Part shown: piece by piece, positions 60,353-64,000 of the stretch | Position numbering within the stretch: the stretch's first letter is position 1 | How the letters are laid out: the number at the start of each line of letters is the position of its first letter | Origin: Sarcophilus harrisii | Lineage: Eukaryota; Chordata; Mammalia; Dasyuromorphia; Dasyuridae | Assembly: GCF_902635505.1 (NCBI RefSeq) | Contig: NC_045430.1 | Location: 1,800,677-1,864,676 of the forward strand | Reading direction: 5' to 3' | DNA length: 64,000 bases | The notes under the pieces: generated by a model | The model's database searches: none | What the model saw: only the letters and a program-made list of their open reading frames with translations | Told to the model about the DNA's origin: nothing | Program-made: the position numbers and the translations under genes

Positions 60353-60929
60353 GGAGGTCAAGTGTAGAAAGACAAACCATATTCCATTTCTTCCCTCTTC
60401 CCCCATCCTGACATGCACCTATGCTCAAGGCCATTTCACATCTTCTACCCATCTCTTCCAGAACAGAAGCTCATGGCTGCAGAATGGAGAGGGCTCTGCC
60501 CTAGGACGTGGTCTGGGCTCATCGGTGAGCCATGCTGGCTCTTAAAGGGTAGGGCCTCACATTATACCCTGATCAGTTCATTTTACTTCCGGGTTCTTTC
60601 TAGGGAAGCCCTCAGATGTTTGAACTATAAATGAGACTACAGTGAACAGTTTTCCTCTGGATACTGAGGTCAAGGAAAGGGAGAAAGGAGAGTGAATCAG
60701 GCTTGAGGGGAGCCAAGTGTAGACAAAGCCCAGACAGAGGCAGGCCACCCCCCAGGACCTCTCTAATCTATAGCTACAACATCTTTGTAGATGAAGTGGA
60801 TGATATGATGGTATCAAAGTGAGTTCAGAATTTCTGGAGGGATTCAAGATTAGTGATTTATCTTAAGACAGGTTTCTAGTGGATTTCTCCCAGTTTCTGT
60901 CTTTGGTTTGGTATAATTTAACATTATTT
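60353..60929. other. Intergenic, nothing recognised
   Basis: No repeat or frame I can name. Confidence 0.5.
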
Positions 60930-61330
60930 TCAATGGCTTGAATTGGGCACCACATTTTAGGAATGACCTGGATATGCTGGGAAGAGGGAGGCCAGGGTGT
61001 CAAGGATGCCTCAAGATTCTGTCATGCACATGTGGGGTGAGGAAGTTCCTCACACTTACCCCAGAAAGGAAGGGGCATGGCATGGACTTGGTAACTTTCA
61101 TTTCAGAGGGGTTGTTTTAGGGCCCACGAATTGATCTTGTCCTGATTGGGCCCTGAAAGAAGAGTGGGGTGATGTTGCAGGGAGACTCATTGAGCCTTGA
61201 TGCATAAAAGGATTTCCTGGTAATTAGAATGATCCCCCAAATGGCCCAGGTTCTCTAGGGGTGAGCTGGGATTCCCTCAGTGGAGAGAGGACTTAACATG
61301 AAGGTTGGAGATCAGAATTTTTGTAGAAGG
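60930..61330 (+). mobile_element. CR1/L3 LINE 3' fragment
   Basis: TTGGGCACCACATTTTAGGA, then ATGACCTGGATATGCTGG, CAGGGTGTCAAGGATG, later GGATTTCCTGGTAATTAGAA, then GGTGAGCTGGGATTCCCTCA. This follows the CR1 family 3' order (GGGCACC, AGGAAGGACATTGA, AGGGCAACCAGGATG, TTCCTAACAATTAGAG, GTGAGTTCCCC). Old, no frame. Confidence 0.7.
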
Positions 61331-62105
61331 GCTTGTAATAGAGGGATGGAGCAGGCTAGATATCCACAGATCCTTCCTATTCTTAAGATTCCATGACTCT
61401 TCAGTTCTGATGTCCCCTTCCTCTTTCACATTTTGATTCTCTGTTCCTTCTTGCCATGTCTTCATGCTACTGACAGAATAGTCTTTCTTAGATATAACTT
61501 CTAACAATTCAAATTTTCCCCATAATGTTGCAGTGGCTTGGCTCTTTTACTGCCCCTTTCTTTTAAAATTTTAATTCTCTCTAAGCAGGAACTTGACAGA
61601 CATCAATAAAAATTATTTCTGTGTCTATAAAGAACAAGATGAGAATTGCATTGGAAACCATGAACTTCAGTTATGTAGAATTAAAAAAAAATTCATATAG
61701 TCATTCCAACACAGCTGGATTGTCTGACTCCTTCTGAACTTTCTTCTGCTCTGCTCAGTGGATTTGATAGATGTTTCTTTCATTTGTGGTCTTAAAAATC
61801 ACTATTATTCTATCATCACCCCATAACTTTCCTGCCTCAAACATTTTGATTTGAATTTTTTAAAAAATGCCTTTCCTTGAAACAAAAAAGTAAAGTTCAG
61901 TAAGACAGATCTCCACATTGGCCAAGGCAAAAAATGCAGGGCTTCTTTTGACCTTCACCTTTCTGTCTAGAGGCAGAAGGGATGATCCATTCCCGGACTT
62001 CCTGAGTTTGGGTCATTTATTAATTTGGGCAGAAATCTAAAGCTGTTCAAAGTTATTTCCTATTATAGCATTGTGCTCTTCATTTAAAGTGTTTTCCTGC
62101 TTCCA
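61331..62105. other. AT-rich intergenic
   Basis: AATTTTCCCCATAATGTTGC and CAGTGGCTTGGCTCTTTTAC near 61515 may be an L2-type scrap. No gene. Confidence 0.4.
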
Positions 62106-62990
62106 CTGACTTTATTCTGTGTCAGTTTTATATAAATTTTCCCAAATTTCTATGACTCCCTCCATTTCCCCACCTTAAGTCCAGTAATATTCTATAATTT
62201 TCTGTAATTTTCTCAGCTTTTCCCCAGTTGAGGGGCATATGCTTTGTTTCCAGGTCTTTGCTACAGTAAAAGGAGCTGCTAGGAAGGTTTTTGTCCATGT
62301 AGGTTTGTTTCTCCCCTTTTTGATCTTTTGGGGATAGAAAATTTAGTAGTAGTAACATGGGGTCAAAGGGATTGAATAGTTTTCTTAACTGTTGGGGGTA
62401 TAGTCCCCAAACCCTGGGATCACATCCCAGCTTCACCAACATTGTAGTCATGTCCCTGCACTCTTACTGCCTTAACTACAGTTGCTGTTTTCCTTATTTT
62501 GGTCAGTGTAGTCATCTATGCCTATCTCTTGGGCTTTATCTAAGATGTTGTTAATGACTAATTTTACATGATTGACGATAGTTTAAATTTCTTTTGAGAA
62601 TTGTTTATTAATGTAATTTCTTTTATCTATTGAGGAATATCTCCTGATGTAACATACTTGAATCAATTTCCTTTATATCTTGAATAGCAAGCATTTATCA
62701 GTGACATTTTCTGCAAAAGATTTTTTTCCTGAATTTTTCATTCTTCTTTTGATTGTATTGATTGTGTTTATGCAGAAACTTTTTAGTTCTATGTAATCAA
62801 GGCTGTCTATTTTGAGTTTGTGATTCTATGTTTTGTCTGGTAAAGAACTCTTATCCTCTCCATAACTGTGAAAGGTATCTCCTTTCCTGTTTCTCATCTG
62901 TTTCTAGAGAGGCACCACATCTGGTTGGAACTTGTATGGGGTGTAAGTTGTTGATTTAAATCCATTTCATCCCATACTCTCCACTTTTTC
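62106..62990 (-). mobile_element. L1 LINE ORF2 C-terminal fragment, degraded
   Basis: Minus-strand frames give L1-like pieces (a DLRWGNGGSHRNLGKF end, and FDPMLLLLNFLSPKDQKG in the place of FDPAIPLLGIYPKD). The + strand shows TTTATATCTTGAATAGCAAG and CAGAAACTTTTTAGTTCTAT in the expected reverse L1 order. Confidence 0.82.
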
Positions 62991-63754
62991 CAGTTTTTAT
63001 ATGGGATCTTTGCCAGTTCCTGATTCTAATATTCTTTGAGTTCCAGATGCCAAGATATTCTGGCTCTATGTTCAATGATTAATATTAAGATTCTATGAAG
63101 CAAAGTTTCCATGTTTAAGGGTCTGTGATGCTAAGATTCTGTGATATTAAGATTCTTTCCCAAAGTCAAGGTCCCTCTGCCCTTGATATTCCCTTCAACT
63201 AAGAGAAAAACACTTTACACAAATAACAAACTTTCTTTGAAGTGCTATCAGGAAGAATATCCTGAATTTCCTTCAAGTCATCCCTTCATGTGTCGATCAA
63301 ACGCAAATCTCTTGCCTGGATGGATCATTTTTCAGACCCTGGGATGAGGTGGGGAGTACTTCAGAGAGGTGAAATGTGAAAAGCTCTAGAGAGCTTCTGT
63401 GACTTCCCTTTGCCCATGGAATGGTGAGTAGACAAGCTTCAGAGCCATAAACTGAAGGACCTCAACCATCCATATCACAGACAGGCTTGGTATGCTTTCT
63501 GCTCATCATACATATTCCTACCCAGCTAACTTTCTGATGCTATTCTCGTGTGTCTTCTGCCTCTATGCCTATGAGCAGGTTGGCTATGTGCACTCCACAT
63601 CCCTGACTCTTGGAGCCCCCTAGATCTCTTTAAGGTTCTATTTAAGTGCCTCCTAAAAGCCTTTCTAGTCCTAATGGTATTAGCATTCTTTCCCCCAGTT
63701 ATGTTTGCTTATCTAGAAAGAGGGATGAGAACTAGGTTTATGACTTCATTGATA
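62991..63754. other. Intergenic with TTCTGTGAT-type simple repeats and L2-like text
   Basis: 63085-63160 has repeated AAGATTCTATGA, AAGATTCTGTGA words, common at SINE ends in marsupials. 63600-63690 resembles an L2-type end. No gene. Confidence 0.45.
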
Positions 63755-63880
63755 TGGAGATTATTTTCAGGTGAGGAAGCTTCTATTCCCTATTCATAAT
63801 GGCACCTTCTCTATAATTTAATCTGAGAAAATCACTGAGGCATTACGTGATTTGTCTAGGGTCATAGAGGTTAGACTTTT
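63755..63880 (-). mobile_element. MIR-like SINE fragment, worn
   Basis: ATGGCACCTTCTCTATAATT, then GAGAAAATCACTGAGGCATT, ACGTGATTTGTCTAGGGTCA; reverse MIR core order. Confidence 0.5.
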
Positions 63881-63884
63881 TTAA

Positions 63885-64000
63885 AAATAGTAAATAGCAT
63901 TTTTTTCCAATTACATGTACATATAATTTAAATGTTTATTTTGTAAGATTTTGAGTTTAAAATTTTTCTCCACCCCTCCCTTCCCTCGCCAAAACAGCAA
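63885..64000 (-). mobile_element. L1 LINE 3' UTR, continues past window end
   Basis: TTTTTTCCAATTACATGTAC, then TTTATTTTGTAAGATTTTGA, GTTTAAAATTTTTCTCCACC, CCTCCCTTCCCT. This is the reverse 3' UTR of another marsupial L1 type. Only its tail lies in the window. Confidence 0.78.

Noticed and set aside
30530-64000. Exons of PHF21B, the next gene in human
   Set aside because: No PHD-finger or other PHF21B-like peptide seen; in human its start is more than 100 kb from NUP50.

Overview
This window is nuclear DNA from a mammal, almost certainly a marsupial. The evidence is exon-intron genes with mammalian orthologues, L1 tails of the type known from marsupials, CORE-SINE/MIR-class SINEs, old CR1/L3 pieces, and CpG density restricted to a few GC-rich blocks. 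Some L1 3' ends look Australian-marsupial in type, but I cannot name the species.

Two protein genes account for the left 25 kb, and they converge. The 3' part of the KIAA0930 orthologue (DUF2045 family, human C22orf9) is on the + strand. Its first coding exon is left of the window; nine coding exons lie at 8977-13585 and splice into one continuous frame of 379 codons. NUP50, the FG-repeat nucleoporin with a Ran-binding domain, is complete on the - strand: seven coding exons at 18594-24650 plus an untranslated first exon, totalling 474 codons against 468 in human. The tail-to-tail order matches human 22q13.31. The NUP50 promoter lies in a CpG island (about 23.8-25.4 kb).

Directly upstream of NUP50 is a 4.8 kb GC-rich tandem array of a 43-bp unit (25757-30529). 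It is the most unusual object here. Parts are near-perfect and parts are ragged in a way that suggests consensus errors.

From about 32.6 kb to the end the sequence is more AT-rich and I can support no gene. It holds degraded L1, CR1/L3 and SINE pieces, microsatellites, polypyrimidine tracts and two small minisatellites. This fits the long gap expected on this side of NUP50, since in human the next gene, PHF21B, is more than 100 kb away.

I found no new multi-gene system. The points worth a second look are the 43-bp array, a MIR-derived minisatellite with higher-order structure, two in-frame NAGNAG splice acceptors in KIAA0930, a 550-bp polypyrimidine tract against the last KIAA0930 exon, and a repeat filling half of a tiny NUP50 intron.
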